A stretch of DNA of 64,000 bases from Batillaria attramentaria (GCA_018292915.2 JACVVK020000330.1:622001-686000), one strand, 5' to 3'; positions 23,218-34,511 are shown, counted from the stretch's first letter. Translations and numbers: made by a program. Notes: generated by a model from the sequence alone, not told the origin.

Positions 23218-23420
23218 TGATCCTGGACTGGAACCCCCAAGGAAAACAGAAATTAGAACGAAAAGTTGGCAGACCCAGGCAGACGTGGAGGAGAAGCACG
23301 GACGCTGAAGTGAAGGCAGCCGGAATGACATTGGCCGAGCTGAAGAGGCTCTCCCAAAACCGTGTCCGTTGGAGGAGTGCTGTTGTGGCCCTTTGCTCCC
23401 GAGCGGAGCCAGAGGCATAA
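23218..23420 (+). pseudogene. LINE open-reading-frame C-terminal remnant
   Basis: The frame encodes LDWNPQGKQK, then GRPRQTWRRSTDAEVK, then a segment of LAELKRLSQNRVRWRSAVVALC type and a stop. The pattern NPQGK ... GRP..TWRR ... A..R..WR..V..LC is typical of the C-terminus of non-LTR reverse-transcriptase proteins in invertebrates. Only the last 65 or so residues survive; the rest of the RT is absent upstream, where the 120-bp array sits. Confidence 0.75.
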
Positions 23421-23762
23421 GTCAAGTAAGTCAAGCCAAGGTTTGATCGTTGACAGAGGCCGCTAAACTGGGGTTTTGTTGTTGTTGTTGTTGCTGTTGT
23501 TGTTGTTGTTGTTGTTTTCGCCTAAACTGGGATATGATTAGGAATCTTTAAATCCGCATTCATGTAGATTGTCAAACTCACAAACTGCTTTGTTGCCGGG
23601 TACTGACTCGGACTTTCAGAAAATCCTCCTCTGTCGTTACGCGGTCAGATATTTGAAAAACTGAATCCGTACTTTGCATGCGCAATTTATAACCCCCCCC
23701 CCCCCCCCCCCGAAGGTATGCAACACTAACTGGCGTCCTACGCTAAAAAGGTGCTAATCATA

Positions 23763-24023
23763 AATGTGACCCGTTCTCGCGAAATTAAGGGGCCGTAAGT
23801 CGCGCTAGGCCGGACCCCGCTGCAGGCGAAAGGAGTGCCGGGGGTCAGTTTGGCCACCTTGTGAGTAGCCAAATTCAGCTGCTGATATCTCTGTCAATTT
23901 TAGCAGTACAGCTTTCATTCTTATATTGAATTAAACTGCATAACCAGTAGATTGCAGTGATATACACATCTCCATATTGATAATTTTCGACTTATGGTCC
24001 CTTTTGTGAGAACGGGTCACAAA
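23763..24023. mobile_element. 261-bp MITE with TIRs of about 40 bp
   Basis: The left end (GTGACCCGTTCTCGCGAAAT) and right end (TTTTGTGAGAACGGGTCAC) are inverted copies, and the similarity continues through GTAAGTCG/CGACTTAT. Each end is flanked by TA (23761-23762 and 24024-24025), compatible with a Tc1/mariner-type insertion. Class is inferred only from TA and TIRs. Confidence 0.75.
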
Positions 24024-24420
24024 TAGCAGCTATTATCGCTTACCTCTGTGCCTCTTCTATTAGTCTTGTGTAATTTTTCATCTTGTGACACATCATGGCC
24101 TGCATACTGGGCTCAGTTTTGATTTAACCATTTATGTTCAGTATCAGGACATACAGAATTTTAGTCTTTAAAATTGTAAGTCTGTTTGTGTGTTTGTAAT
24201 GTCCTGCAGCTGAGATGAGTGCAAGTAAATCAGAGGTACTCCAGTGCCTAGCTGATTACTCTTCACTGCGAGCAGACAGTGCTGTGACCCAGCCACAGAA
24301 AAGCGGGGGAGGTGTCACTGGTGAGGGAAAACAGTGCTCTTTTGCTTTACAGGCAGTGGTATCACACGCATACCAACCGGCTTTTGAGGGACAATACGGA
24401 GGTGTTGACAGGTCAACCTG

Positions 24421-24457
<37 letters not shown>

Positions 24458-24816
24458 CCCACCCGTGTGAATTTGGCCTACTTTCACGACCCAGTTTGTC
24501 TTCTGAATACTCTGCCACATCGAATGCCTTCCCTCTACTCATACTCATAACATGCGGAGGAGTCCGGCTTTCTCTGTGATGGAGATATAATAGCAAAATG
24601 TTCTGCTACTGTTTTTATGTGTATAGTGGCAGCGTGTGGTTGGTGTAGCCGGTTAGGAGGGTGCACGGTTACGGTTAGAGAGCACTCGTCCTTCCTGTCC
24701 CACAGGTCCAGAAAGATAGTTATACTGATTAATTCGGCTGCAATCGCTGCATTCTTCGATAGGCAGAGGTAGGTTCCTTCCGCACTGGACGGTTGGTTGT
24801 GAAAGCTGTAAACTCA

Positions 24817-24986
24817 GGGTGGGTGGGTGTTTGGCGGTTTAACGTCCTTTTCCACCACATAGGGTGATATCAAAGACGGGGCAACGATGAAAAAGCCAGC
24901 ACAAATATTTGGCCCCAGCCGGGAACGAACTCCCGACCCGAGCATTAGAAGTCCAACGCTCTACCATTCGACCACCCCGGCTTCCC
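24817..24986 (-). mobile_element. SINE-A full copy with 12-bp target duplication
   Basis: On the minus strand it reads tRNA-like head, body (TTTTTCATCGTTGCCCCGTC, GATATCACCC) and (CCCA)n tail. GCTGTAAACTCA flanks it on both sides (24805-24816 and 24987-24998). Confidence 0.93.
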
Positions 24987-25072
24987 GCTGTAAACTCAAA
25001 GCACGACTGGCCATAATTACAAAATTATATGCACCTACAAATACAAAACTGATCTTAGTACGCACCATCCCA

Positions 25073-25093
25073 ACACACACACACACACACACA

Positions 25094-25155
<62 letters not shown>
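25073..25155. repeat. (CA)n microsatellite
   Basis: About 40 CA units with one CGCG interruption. Confidence 0.97.
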
Positions 25156-25159
25156 TATG

Positions 25160-26055
25160 TCGTAGCAAAATGTAGAGGATAGTTTCTGGGAACATAAGAA
25201 CTTGAAATACTGTCCGTTCAGTTGTGTGCGCAAGTCATCTTGCTATAGTCTTTAATGACGGGTGAGTTAAATGTTCAGAAACAGAGCTACCGCTTGCTGT
25301 CCATTCATTTATTATGACCAAAAGATATCTGTTTCATGAGCAAAAGTTAGCTAACATCCTTCCATGTCCTTTGTGTTTGGGTGTTCACGGACGCGCAGAG
25401 GGTAGTGCAAAGGGACGGCCAACCTTAACAACAAAGTACCGATCGTCATTTCTCTCATCAAAGAAGGTATAATCACGTACCTCCAAAAGAAGAGTCGACG
25501 AAATCGACACAAGAACGCCCGGCTCACAACCCCTCTGTGCTGCAGACGAGTTTTAAATTGCCGCTCCCTTGCACCAGTGCTATTCCTGTATCACCTTCAA
25601 TGACCTTGACCGATCAAGAGGCGTCGCTGCGTTGTATCAAAACTCGCTCGTCTGCAGCAGAGAGGGTTATCAACGGTGCTTGTTTTTTGCCTTTTTCCGT
25701 TGGATATCTATCGTTAAATGCTCTGAACAGGTATGTGAAGATAGAACTTTTCTTAGGCAGTTACTTTTGCAAGCCCTTTCTCATTATGTGGTGGCGGGCC
25801 GCGGCGGCAACTCTTCGTGCACCGAAAGTCGACGAAACCTGGCGTTGTGCGTGACCGCTGTGTATTCTACAGCTTCAGTTGCGCGCTGTACATATATGAC
25901 TCTCGTCATATTGGGTCACCTCTACCTACTTCTGTGCGTCTGTCAGTTTCGCGGTTATTGTCTCTTTGGTATTTGTTGTATGTCTGTGTCTGTGTGAAGC
26001 GTGTACGTAAGTCAGAAAAAATAGCAGTGTGCAGCGGTTTTGTGAGGACTAAGTT
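25160..26055. other. Unassigned stretch
   Basis: Open frames of 105-142 codons lie at 25537-25997 in overlapping frames, without family resemblance. The frames are cysteine-rich and share no feature with a known protein I can name. No gene is called. Confidence 0.4.
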
Positions 26056-26057
26056 TA

Positions 26058-26769
26058 ACCGCGCACACTTGTAATACTTCTATCGTCACTCCTTTTGCTC
26101 CTGTGTGTTAACAGTGCATACGTGTAATACTTCTATCGTCACTCCTTTTGCTGGTGTGTGTTAACAGTGCATACGTATAATACTTCTATCGTCACTCCTT
26201 TTGTTCCTGTGTGTTAACAGTGCATACGTGTAATACTTCTATCGTCACTCCTTTTGCTCCTGTGTGTTAACAGTGCATACGTATAATATTTCTATCGTCA
26301 CTCCTTTTGCTCCTGTGTGTTCACAGTGCATACGTGTAATACTTCTATCGTCACTCCTTTTGCTCCTGTGTGTTCACAGTGCATACGTATAATATTTCTA
26401 TCGTCACTCCTTTTGCTCCTGTGTGTTAACAGTGCATACGTATAATACTTCTATCGTCACTCCTTTTGCTCCTGTGTGTTCACAGTGCATACGTGTAATA
26501 CTTCTATCGTCACTCCTTTTGTTCCTGTGTGTTAACAGTGCATACGTGTAATACTTCTATCGTCACTCCTTTTGTTCCTGTGTGTTAACAGTGCAGGGGC
26601 GTAGGAACCACGGGGGCCCTGGGGGCCCAGGCCCCCGTTCGATTTTTGGAAGGGGGGCCCGAATATCTTTGGGCCCCCCTTGCTTTTGGTAAGAGGAGAG
26701 GGGTCCCACAAGTGGTGGGGCCCCCCTGCTCTGCTGTCGCAGCCTCGCAGGACACAATCCTTGGCAGTC

Positions 26770-26840
<71 letters not shown>

Positions 26841-26964
26841 CCCCCCCTTCTTCACCCCGGCCGTATGGCTCACCCGACTTAGTGGGCCCCCCCTTCCTCT
26901 CAGCATCTTCCTACGCGCCTGCAGTGCATACGTATAATACTTCTATCGTCACTCCTTTTGCTCC
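26058..26964 (+). repeat. 53-bp minisatellite, about 11 units, split by an insertion
   Basis: The unit contains GTGCATACGTGTAATACTTC and TATCGTCACTCCTTTTGCTC. Ten units run from 26058 to about 26593. A further unit continues at 26922 after the 328-bp element at 26594-26921. Confidence 0.92.
26594..26921. mobile_element. 328-bp TIR element inserted in the minisatellite
   Basis: The ends CAGGGGCGTAGGAA and TTCCTACGCGCCTG are inverted with one mismatch. CAGTG (26589-26593 and 26922-26926) flanks both sides. Removing the element and one CAGTG restores an exact minisatellite unit. The interior is G/C-rich and contains a (CA)n tract at 26769-26840. The CAGGG-type end recalls hAT elements, although those usually make 8-bp duplications. 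Confidence 0.85.
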
Positions 26965-27224
26965 CAGAAGTGTTTGGCATCAAGGGGTGGGATAGAAACG
27001 TAAAACCTGCTCTGTTCCATACTCAGGGGTACTGGCAGTTGCTTGTTAGAAGTAGAGCCCAGGGTAAGCACACTGAGGAAGAAATAACCATGAAACATGA
27101 GACATTCTGACTGGTGTCATGTGTACTGTTTGGTATAGTGTGTTTGGTATTTCAATCCCCAACGATTTTTGACGAGAACTTTTTATGGAGCCATTTTTGT
27201 AGAGCTATTGCAGAGAAAAGCCGA

Positions 27225-27645
27225 GGTCGGTGATCTAGTGGTTAAGAGACTTGTCACCAATGCGAGAGGTCAGGGGTTCGAGTCCCACTCGGGGCAAAGA
27301 AGTTTCCCTTCTCGTATGTGACACCGATCATTCGCGCCGATCGTCGGGGGTTCTCTCCGGGTACTCCGGCTTCCTTCCCCTCTGCTTTGGAAATGTTCAG
27401 TCCACAAAATTTGAAAAACAAATGCAATTCTAAATTCCGAAATTTAAATAGCTGAACTGGCCCTTCGCACCACGTGATTGTAATGTCTTTATGTCCAGTG
27501 TCTTTATGTAATGTGTTTCTGTCCAGTGTGTGAGAGAATGCATGTGATTCACGTGAGCGTGCGTGTTGGGTTCAGTTCGCGGCGCATTGAGCCGATTCAT
27601 GAAATTGGGTAAGGTGCCTGTACAATACTCATTATTATTTGTGAA
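27225..27645 (+). mobile_element. SINE-B, copy 2
   Basis: Same head (GGTTCGAGTCCCACTCGGGG), body and GCGCATTGAGCCGATTCATG ... AATACTCATTATTATT tail as 15288-15692. A short internal duplication of GTCCAGTGT with flanking bases lies near 27495-27530. Confidence 0.88.
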
Positions 27646-27912
27646 GTTGTGACAGAGAGGGGTGACTACAAGATGGTACATGGCGCACAAAATTATTTGT
27701 AAGTTAGACAATGACAATCAGTGTAGGCTAAATGCATGGCGGTGTGTGTATACATGTCTATGTGAGTATGTAACGTCATCTAGGGACCTAGGCGGCTATC
27801 GATCAATTATAGGAAAAGTGTATGTGTGTACAGTTTATTTATTGGTGTACTTGTGTTTCAGGCTCACGCTTCACACTACGTTCAGCCATCCTTGCACGCC
27901 AGCGTTTTAGTC

Positions 27913-28800
27913 ATGTCCAAGTTTACCACTGTAGTGGAGGCCCTGAAGCAGAGAGTGGAAAACGACGGCAACAAACCAGCATTCATCTTCCGCGATCAGT
28001 ATGGTGGGCGGAGCGTGTTGCCATGGGCACAGATCTATCGTCTCGGCGGTCGCTGGGCGGCAGTCCTGAGGTCAGGGTCAGTAGGTCAAGGTCATCTGGT
28101 GATGAACACGCTGCCCAACAGCCCGGAGAGAGTGATCAGCGAGACTGGTATCCTCCTGTCCGGGGCAGCATCAGTCAACGGTCAGTGTCAGCTGGCTGAC
28201 GGGTCCGATCTCTTGCGCGCGCTGCGACTGTCACGTGTCACAGCCATCGTCCTTGACCCTGACGTACCCAACAGTCCTTGGAACGTCCTTGAAAAGCGGG
28301 TGGCGATCACAGCCGACGACGCCGTGACATCAGAGGAACTACCCGACTTGAAAAGGGTTTACAAGGTGAGGAGAAACCCAGGAAATGTTGGCGAGGATTT
28401 CATGGCCCGTCTGAACAACCTTGAGGAGTGGTTTCATGCTGACGTCAAACCTGAAGACATGTGCACTGTGTTTACCACCTCAGGAACTACAGGCTTTTCC
28501 AAGCTGGTCATCTTCACGCACGGAAACCTGGTAGACCTTCTGGAGAGTCCCAATGACTTCCTGGTGGCAAGATCTGCAGCAGACATTGAACTCCATGTGT
28601 CACCATTGGGATGGTCAGGTGGCTGGACGGGCAACACGTTCTTGTCAGGCATCACCCGCGTGCTGTACGACGTGAGGAACGGAGGGCCGCCTGCTGACAT
28701 GGCGGAGTTTGTGTGGAAGAGCGTACAGGAGGAGAAGTGTACACGAGTCCTCCTCCCTCCTCCTATTATCACTGGTGTTGTGCAGCGCCTAAAGCAAGAG
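27913..28800 (+). CDS. ACS-A exon 1 (residues 1-296)
   Basis: The exon is preceded by acceptor TGTTTCAG at 27854-27861 and ends at donor GAG|GTACGT, phase 0. It encodes the N-terminal subdomain, the P-loop and the PLGWSGGWTGNTF segment that lies in the acyl-pocket region of ANL enzymes. Confidence 0.88.
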
Positions 28801-30544
28801 GTACGTCAAACTTCCACTGGGCATAATTCTTTACCATCAAGTCATTGCGCATTCATACATCACTCACAAGCGAGCCGGGTTGGCCGAATGGTAGAGCGTT
28901 GGACGTCCAATGCTCGGGTCGGGAGTTCGAATCCCGGCTGGGGCCAAATATTTGAACTGGCTTTTTCATCGTTGCCCCGTCTTTGATACGACCCCTACTT
29001 GGTGGAAAAGGACGTGAAACTCCCAAACACTCACACACCCATCACTCACAAGCACACGAAACACATCTTTACACAGCAGGTGCTGATGTACTATGGTAAT
29101 CATTAGAATGCCGGTTGGAACAAGTAGGTTTAAGATCTGATTTGAGCGGAGCCAAAGAAAGTTGCTGTCTCGCGTTAACAGGCAGCGAGTTCCAGAGTAT
29201 AGGGTGGCAAATCGGAAAGAGCGTCGGCGAAAGAGCGAACGATTTCAAATTTTGCCTCGGAACGTTTCACTGGAGGAGCTTTTCACTTGATGAGCGGAGG
29301 GTACGTGACTGATTGTATGTGCATAGTGAGGCGAGCTTTTCACTTGATGAGCGGAGGGTACGTGACTGATTGTATGTGCATAGTGAGGCGAGCTTTTCAC
29401 TTGATGAGCGGAGGGTACGTGACTGATTGTATGTGCATAGTGAGGCGAGCTTTTCACTTGATGAGCGGAGGGTACGTGACTGATTGTATGTGCATAGTGA
29501 GGCGGACAAATAGAGCGGTAAACATGGAAGTGACGATACGCCATAACTGCCAGTTTGTATTGAATACGGAAACTGACTGGCAACCAGCGCAGTTCTTTCA
29601 AGAGCGGTGTAATGTAGTCTCGCTTAGCCGTTCATAAGCACTAGACGCGCTGTACTGTTCTGCACCCTTTGGCTTTTCAGACGCGCGATCTGTTCTCATC
29701 CTAATAATTTTAAACCTAGCATGCAGACTCCCATGTATGTAGTACAGTTCATTTTCTGGTTTGTTCACAGGGTGATAGGGCGTCAGGCAGCCTGTTACGT
29801 GGTGACTGGAAGCCTGACCTCATCATGACAGGCTCCATGCCCGTCATACGGAAACATGTACAAGCAGCCAGCATCTTGGCCAGGGAAGTAAGCGTTGTGT
29901 ATGGAGCCACAGAGTGTTCCGTGCTTGGCTGCTATATAGTTCCCGACCCAAACACGTTCGTGGATCATGAGGTCACCCTTGCCCCTGGCATCCAGCTGAA
30001 GGTCGTGGACGAGAAGGACGAAGACACGCCGCTCCCCCCGGGACAAATCGGCAACATCCTCGTCAAACGTCGCGGGATGTTCACGGGATATCTTCACGAT
30101 CCTGCCGCCACAGCCGCCGCATTCACGTCTGATGGCTTCTTCCGCACAGGGGATGTCGGGAAGATGGACGCTCGAGGTCACCTGATCGTGGAGGGAAGAG
30201 GTGGTGACGCCATCATGCGAGGAGCGTACATTTTCTACCCCGCCTGGCTGGAGGCCAGGATCCGCGCCTGTCCCCTCGTCAGTGACGTGGTGGTTGTCGG
30301 CGTGCCGGACCCACACGTCAACGAGGAGCTGTGCGCATGCGTGGTGCTGACGTCAGATGACGTGAGCGTGGAGCATGTGCGCCAGTTTGTAGAGAAGGAC
30401 ATCATTACATCAGCAGACGACCCACTGTCACCACGACCCCGTTACTACGTCAAGTTTCAGTCTTTTCCTATGACGGACACACACAAACCACGCCGCAAGC
30501 TCATCAAGCAGCAGGCTGCCCAGCGTTTTCGGTCCCCTGAGTAA
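27913..30544 (+). CDS. ACS-A: ANL-superfamily acyl-CoA-synthetase-like protein (two coding exons)
   Basis: Reconstructed protein of 553 residues from exons 27913-28800 and 29771-30544. The family activates a carboxylate with ATP to an acyl-adenylate and usually transfers it to CoA. Visible motifs: P-loop FTTSGTTGFSKLV (about 187-199; the usual Pro before Lys is Ser), YGATE (340-344), GFFRTGDVGK (418-427), EGRGGDAIMRGA (437-448) and KPRRKLIKQQ (535-544), where the C-terminal catalytic lysine is expected. Length suits the family. The ATG at 27913 is chosen because ACS-B starts at the same point. The reading frame is open from the acceptor at 27862, so an upstream exon could extend the N-terminus. 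No targeting signal is obvious. Substrate is unknown. The intron carries a SINE and a LINE remnant. Confidence 0.85.
28872..29039 (+). mobile_element. SINE-A in the ACS-A intron, 14-bp target duplication
   Basis: CATCACTCACAAGC flanks both sides (28858-28871 and 29040-29053). The head has GGTTGGCCGAATGGTAGAGC and GAGTTCGAATCCCGGC. Confidence 0.92.
29100..29640 (-). pseudogene. LINE reverse-transcriptase C-terminal remnant in the ACS-A intron
   Basis: On the minus strand it reads HITPLLKELRWLPV, then FRIQYKLAVMAYRHF, then a TYNQSRTLRSSSEKL segment, then LWNSLPVNARQQLSLAPLK. This is the characteristic end of invertebrate non-LTR RT proteins. It is broken by a 57-bp tandem expansion and frame changes. 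Confidence 0.85.
29276..29503 (-). repeat. Four tandem copies of a 57-bp unit inside LINE coding sequence
   Basis: Units start at 29276, 29333, 29390 and 29447 and are almost identical. As 57 is a multiple of three, each adds 19 codons (in one frame SLCTYNQSRTLRSSSEKLA) without shifting the frame. Confidence 0.95.
29771..30544 (+). CDS. ACS-A exon 2 (residues 297-553)
   Basis: Acceptor TTGTTCACAG ends at 29770. The exon starts GGTGAT in phase 0 and ends in TAA. It encodes the adenylate-binding and C-terminal cap motifs. The 3' noncoding flank has an AATAAA at about 31140, after a SINE-A. Confidence 0.88.
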   Translation, partial: GDRASGSLLRGDWKPDLIMTGSMPVIRKHVQAASILAREVSVVYGATECSVLGCYIVPDPNTFVDHEVTLAPGIQLKVVDEKDEDTPLPPGQIGNILVKRRGMFTGYLHDPAATAAAFTSDGFFRTGDVGKMDARGHLIVEGRGGDAIMRGAYIFYPAWLEARIRACPLVSDVVVVGVPDPHVNEELCACVVLTSDDVSVEHVRQFVEKDIITSADDPLSPRPRYYVKFQSFPMTDTHKPRRKLIKQQAAQRFRSPE

Positions 30545-30955
30545 AGGACTGAAAACAAGGCGGAGCAGAACAACACCTTACGCCAATTAGGCGAATAATT
30601 TTTCTTTATAGTTTTTTTTTTTTTTTTTTCAATGCTCGATGAAGTTACCGCTACAAACACGATTATGGGCCATACATTTTGGTTTCTGAGGTGGAAAACA
30701 GGATTTTTTTCTTCCTAGTAATTTTTATGTACTTTTTTTTTGGGGGGGGGGAGTGGGAGAGGAGATAGCAGTAACAACAATTCCTAGAAACGCTGTACGC
30801 CGATACCCATTTTTGTTTAAACTGTAATTATCTCATCACAGCAGTCTCGTAAGCTCACCCTGAAAGTATCCGCATCACATCCATGTTACACTCACGACAC
30901 AATTTCTGTTTGTTTGTCGTTTGTTTGTTTATCTGTTTTTCTTTCCAATCTTCAG

Positions 30956-31126
30956 GGGGAGCCGGGGTGGCCGAATGGTAGAGCGTTGGACTCTCAATGC
31001 TCGGGTCGTGAGTTCGAATCCGGCCGGCTGGGGCTAAATATTTGTGCTGGCCTTTTTTCTCGTTGCCCTGTCTTTGATATCACTCTTATGTGGTGGAAAA
31101 GGACGTTAAACTCCCACCCGCCCCCC
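30956..31126 (+). mobile_element. SINE-A with 12-bp target duplication
   Basis: TCCAATCTTCAG flanks both sides (30944-30955 and 31127-31138). It lies downstream of the ACS-A stop codon, possibly within the 3' untranslated region. Confidence 0.92.
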
Positions 31127-31639
31127 TCCAATCTTCAGAATAAATTAGAAAGATAATTGTTTTAGCTATTTCGCGACTGAAACGTGTTCCTTTCTCTATG
31201 GGTCTGTTTCACTACCACTAAAAGTTTAGTCAAGTAAAACGATAATATCTTCATAGCAGGATGGTCTTGTGACCCTTATGCACTCAACCACCGAACAACA
31301 GAAAGACAAAGTACATGTATAAGCAAGTAAAGTTCAGAAGCTTGATTGACAATTGAAAGGGATTTTTGAATGTATTTCGCTTGTATTATGTTTATTTATT
31401 TGTTTATTATTTGCATTTTTGTTTGTTTGTTTATTTATTTGAGTGGGGATGTCGTTGACGGACTGCCTTTAAAGACGGATACCAATGCATTTTGGAAGTA
31501 AATACATACATGTATAAAACCAGCTTAACAATGTCAGTGCCTTTTTCTGATACGCAATAAAATACTACTAATCAGAGATGGCTTTTGTGTGTGTGCGTGC
31601 GTGCGTGTGTGTGAAAGGGGGGGGAGGGGGGCAGACACA

Positions 31640-32400
31640 GACAGGCAGACAAACAGCAAATGCAGGTGAAAGCAAACAAACATACAGGATACAGACCAAA
31701 GATGCAGATTTGGAGGAAAACGCTATACATTCCTCTTACACATAACTTTGCAAATGATGCCCTAGAAATGCTTTAACATTTTTTTAAAAATCATAAAAAT
31801 CAGGCAGCCAAAGATTCATGTGCACAGTAAATTTCAACAAATTCCAATAATCCGTTTTTTTGGCAATGTTGGCAGCGACCACATACCCCCTCATTCCACG
31901 GTCGTCTGCTGGCTCCTGTGCCAGCCGTGCATGAATACAAACAGTCCACAAGCCAGACGCATTTTTCCCTCATTTTACTATTACCTGGCATGAAACTTAT
32001 TTACAAAGCCAACAAAAATCACCAGATTGCCATTTTTTACTCTGCACACACATTTTAAAAGGCAAAGACATTCTACTATGTTTAGCGTAGTTGTTAGTAC
32101 ATGACCCGGAAGCTATTAGTGGTCTGTAACCAATGGATTACGACGACTCGTAAGTTAATGATGGACATACAATCAGGTAAATGTGAATTTTACACTGGTG
32201 TCAAAAGAGAAAGACTTGCGAGGTAGTGCCTACAACTGGACGGACCTGTCAGACAAAACTGAAACCTATCCCTTAATTTAATTCGTCCTCACAATGCATA
32301 GACACAACATTTGAAAAACTGAAAACACATTTTGCATACATTTAAGGGGTGATGCTCCCATTTATATGCTCACATATTGTTGAAACAGCGAGTGGTAAAC
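31640..32400 (-). repeat. Dispersed repeat D3, copy 2 (longer)
   Basis: 31795-32125 matches 6940-7335 in reverse. 32140-32390 and 31650-31690 match pieces of 34865-35110 (GAAAGCAAACAAACA, CCTATCCCTTAATTTAAT). The family is therefore longer than either single copy shows. It is non-coding. Confidence 0.7.
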
Positions 32401-32502
32401 TTCGACATAACTAAAACTCTGACGTCAGTGACGTGCAAGGAGGGTTGAAACTGAGGACTGTGAAGCGTGACAGATGAATCGTAGACTAAAATTGACCGAG
32501 CC

Positions 32503-33060
32503 GTCACGTGCCACAGCCATCGTGGAGGGAAGAGGTGGTGACGCCATCAAGCGAGGAGCGTACATTTTCTACCCCGCCTGGTGGGGAGCCGGGGTGGTCG
32601 AATGGTAGAGCGTTGGACTTCTAATGCTCCCACCCACCCACCCCGCCTGGCTGGAGGCCAGGATCCGCGCCTGTCCCGGCGTCAGTGACGTGGTGGTTGT
32701 CCGCGTACCGGACCCACACGTCAACGAGGAGCTGTGCGCATGCGTGATGTTGACGTCAGGTGATGTGAGCGTGGAGCACGTGCGTCAGTTTGTGGAGGAC
32801 ATCATTACATCAGCAGACGATCCACTGTCACCGCTACCCCGTTACTACGTCAAATTCCAGTCTTTTCCTATGACGGACACACACAAACCACGCCGCAAGC
32901 TCATCAAGCAGCAGGCTGTCCAGCGTGTCAGGTTTCAGAAGGAATGGAATAATTGTTTTCTTCCTTTTGTGTATTTGTTTTTTGCTGTTGTTATTGTTAT
33001 GATTATTTTTGTTTGGAGTGGGGCGGACGTACAGCTGGTGTATAGCTGGGAAAATCCCAA
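32503..33060 (+). pseudogene. ACS-E: deletion chimera with a SINE inside
   Basis: Starts with about 20 bp of exon 1 (TCACGTGCCACAGCCATCGT) joined directly to exon 2 at GTGGAGGGAAGAGGTGG; the two parents share ATCGT at the join. A 58-bp SINE-A piece then interrupts the YPAW codons. The remainder reads AWLEARIRACPGVSDVVVV to KPRRKLIKQQ. One lysine codon of FVEKD is missing. The stop used by ACS-B is changed to TGG, so the frame runs on to 33070 through former 3' noncoding sequence. It is not a functional enzyme. Confidence 0.9.
32582..32639 (+). mobile_element. 58-bp head-plus-tail SINE-A with 11-bp target duplication
   Basis: ACCCCGCCTGG flanks both sides (32571-32581 and 32640-32650). It consists of the tRNA-like head to about the anticodon-loop region followed at once by the CCCA tail. 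The body is missing. Confidence 0.9.
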
Positions 33061-33274
33061 AATGTCTTAACAGTCTGTGACTTGTAAATGCCCATGAATT
33101 AAGTGCAGCGCCAGAAAGAAGCGAGTTATTAGAGATGTAAACAAAACAACCTACACAGAGGCTGAGTGACTGGAAAGTCCGCGTGGGCTGGGGGCAAAGT
33201 CCCCGTGCGTTCCTAAGGGGCAGAATACTCTGCCTGCATGGGCGAAAGAATTAAATTAAATTAAAGAACTATCC

Positions 33275-33645
33275 GACTGTGCAAAATGCAGTCAACCCTG
33301 CCACAGTTACAGAGTTTTTAGCGTCCCTGAAACCGCTATAAAAACCAAGGGCAGCCTGAATTCACAGCTCAGTTTGCGTTTCGACACTGAGCGAGAAAGA
33401 TCGTGCAGCACTCAACACCCGCAAGACACTGTAGCGATGTGTCTCGCTGACTTACCAAAAGCACAATGATGTCACGGAAAACTCGTGCTCTGGTTTTATA
33501 ACGGTCTCCAAAGCGCTAAAAACTCAGCACCTGTGACAGAGTTGCCTGCATTATGCACAGTCAAAGGAGTCAAAATTAAAAAAAAATAAAATAAATAAAA
33601 AACGTTTGCGGCTTTTTGCTGAGATTGCAGACCTTTAAGGTGCCG
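33275..33645. repeat. Imperfect foldback repeat (third family)
   Basis: GACTGTGCAAAATGCAGTCAACCC ... CAGTTACAGAG on the left pairs imperfectly with CTGTGACAGAG ... TGCATTATGCACAGTC on the right. The end CAGACCTTTAAGG resembles an FB1 terminus. Likely a diverged FB1 relative. Confidence 0.5.
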
Positions 33646-34193
33646 GGAAGTGCGTGTGTTCACAGAATTAGCTGAGAGAGATGTGACCTAACTAATCAGA
33701 TTAGTAATCTATGAGGTTTTCCGGGGCTAATGTCCAAATGATGCTTCACCGGCCGTCAGAGGGTATGCTTTGATCTCGGTGCTTCTGGTCGTGACTCATT
33801 TTGCACTGTCTCGATCTGTTCATACATTTTCTCATTGTCACGGGGCGGTATATATCATACATTATAATGAAAAGTGTATAATGTCAAAATATGAAAACAC
33901 CGCTCAAAGACTGCATTCCTTCGTTCGTTCAAACATGAAACCGTGACAAATGAATTGTTTCGTGTTATTTCATGAGAGTGTCTCTCGTTGCTATCAGTCA
34001 GAGGGTGTAGTATTACTTTCAAATCTGCATACGACACACACATCAAACCATTCCTGCATAATTATTGTGGTAACATCTGCTTAATGTTGCTTCACATCTG
34101 TCTCGTTCCTTTGATCGTGTCGTCACAACTCTACATTCTGTTTATTCAGAAAATCTCACGCCACAAACGGTGGACCAGGCAGCCAGCCTCCAT
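33646..34193. other. Unassigned intergenic stretch
   Basis: No gene, RNA or repeat could be supported. Confidence 0.45.

Positions 34194-34511
<318 letters not shown>

Noticed and set aside
25537..25997. Cysteine-rich secreted peptide gene
   Set aside because: Overlapping frames, no convincing signal peptide or cysteine pattern, and no splice support.
26058..26596. CRISPR array
   Set aside because: The 53-bp units are contiguous with no unique spacers, in an animal genome. It is a minisatellite.
29287..29637. Repeat protein of four 19-residue units
   Set aside because: It is the antisense of a tandem expansion inside a LINE RT remnant in an intron.
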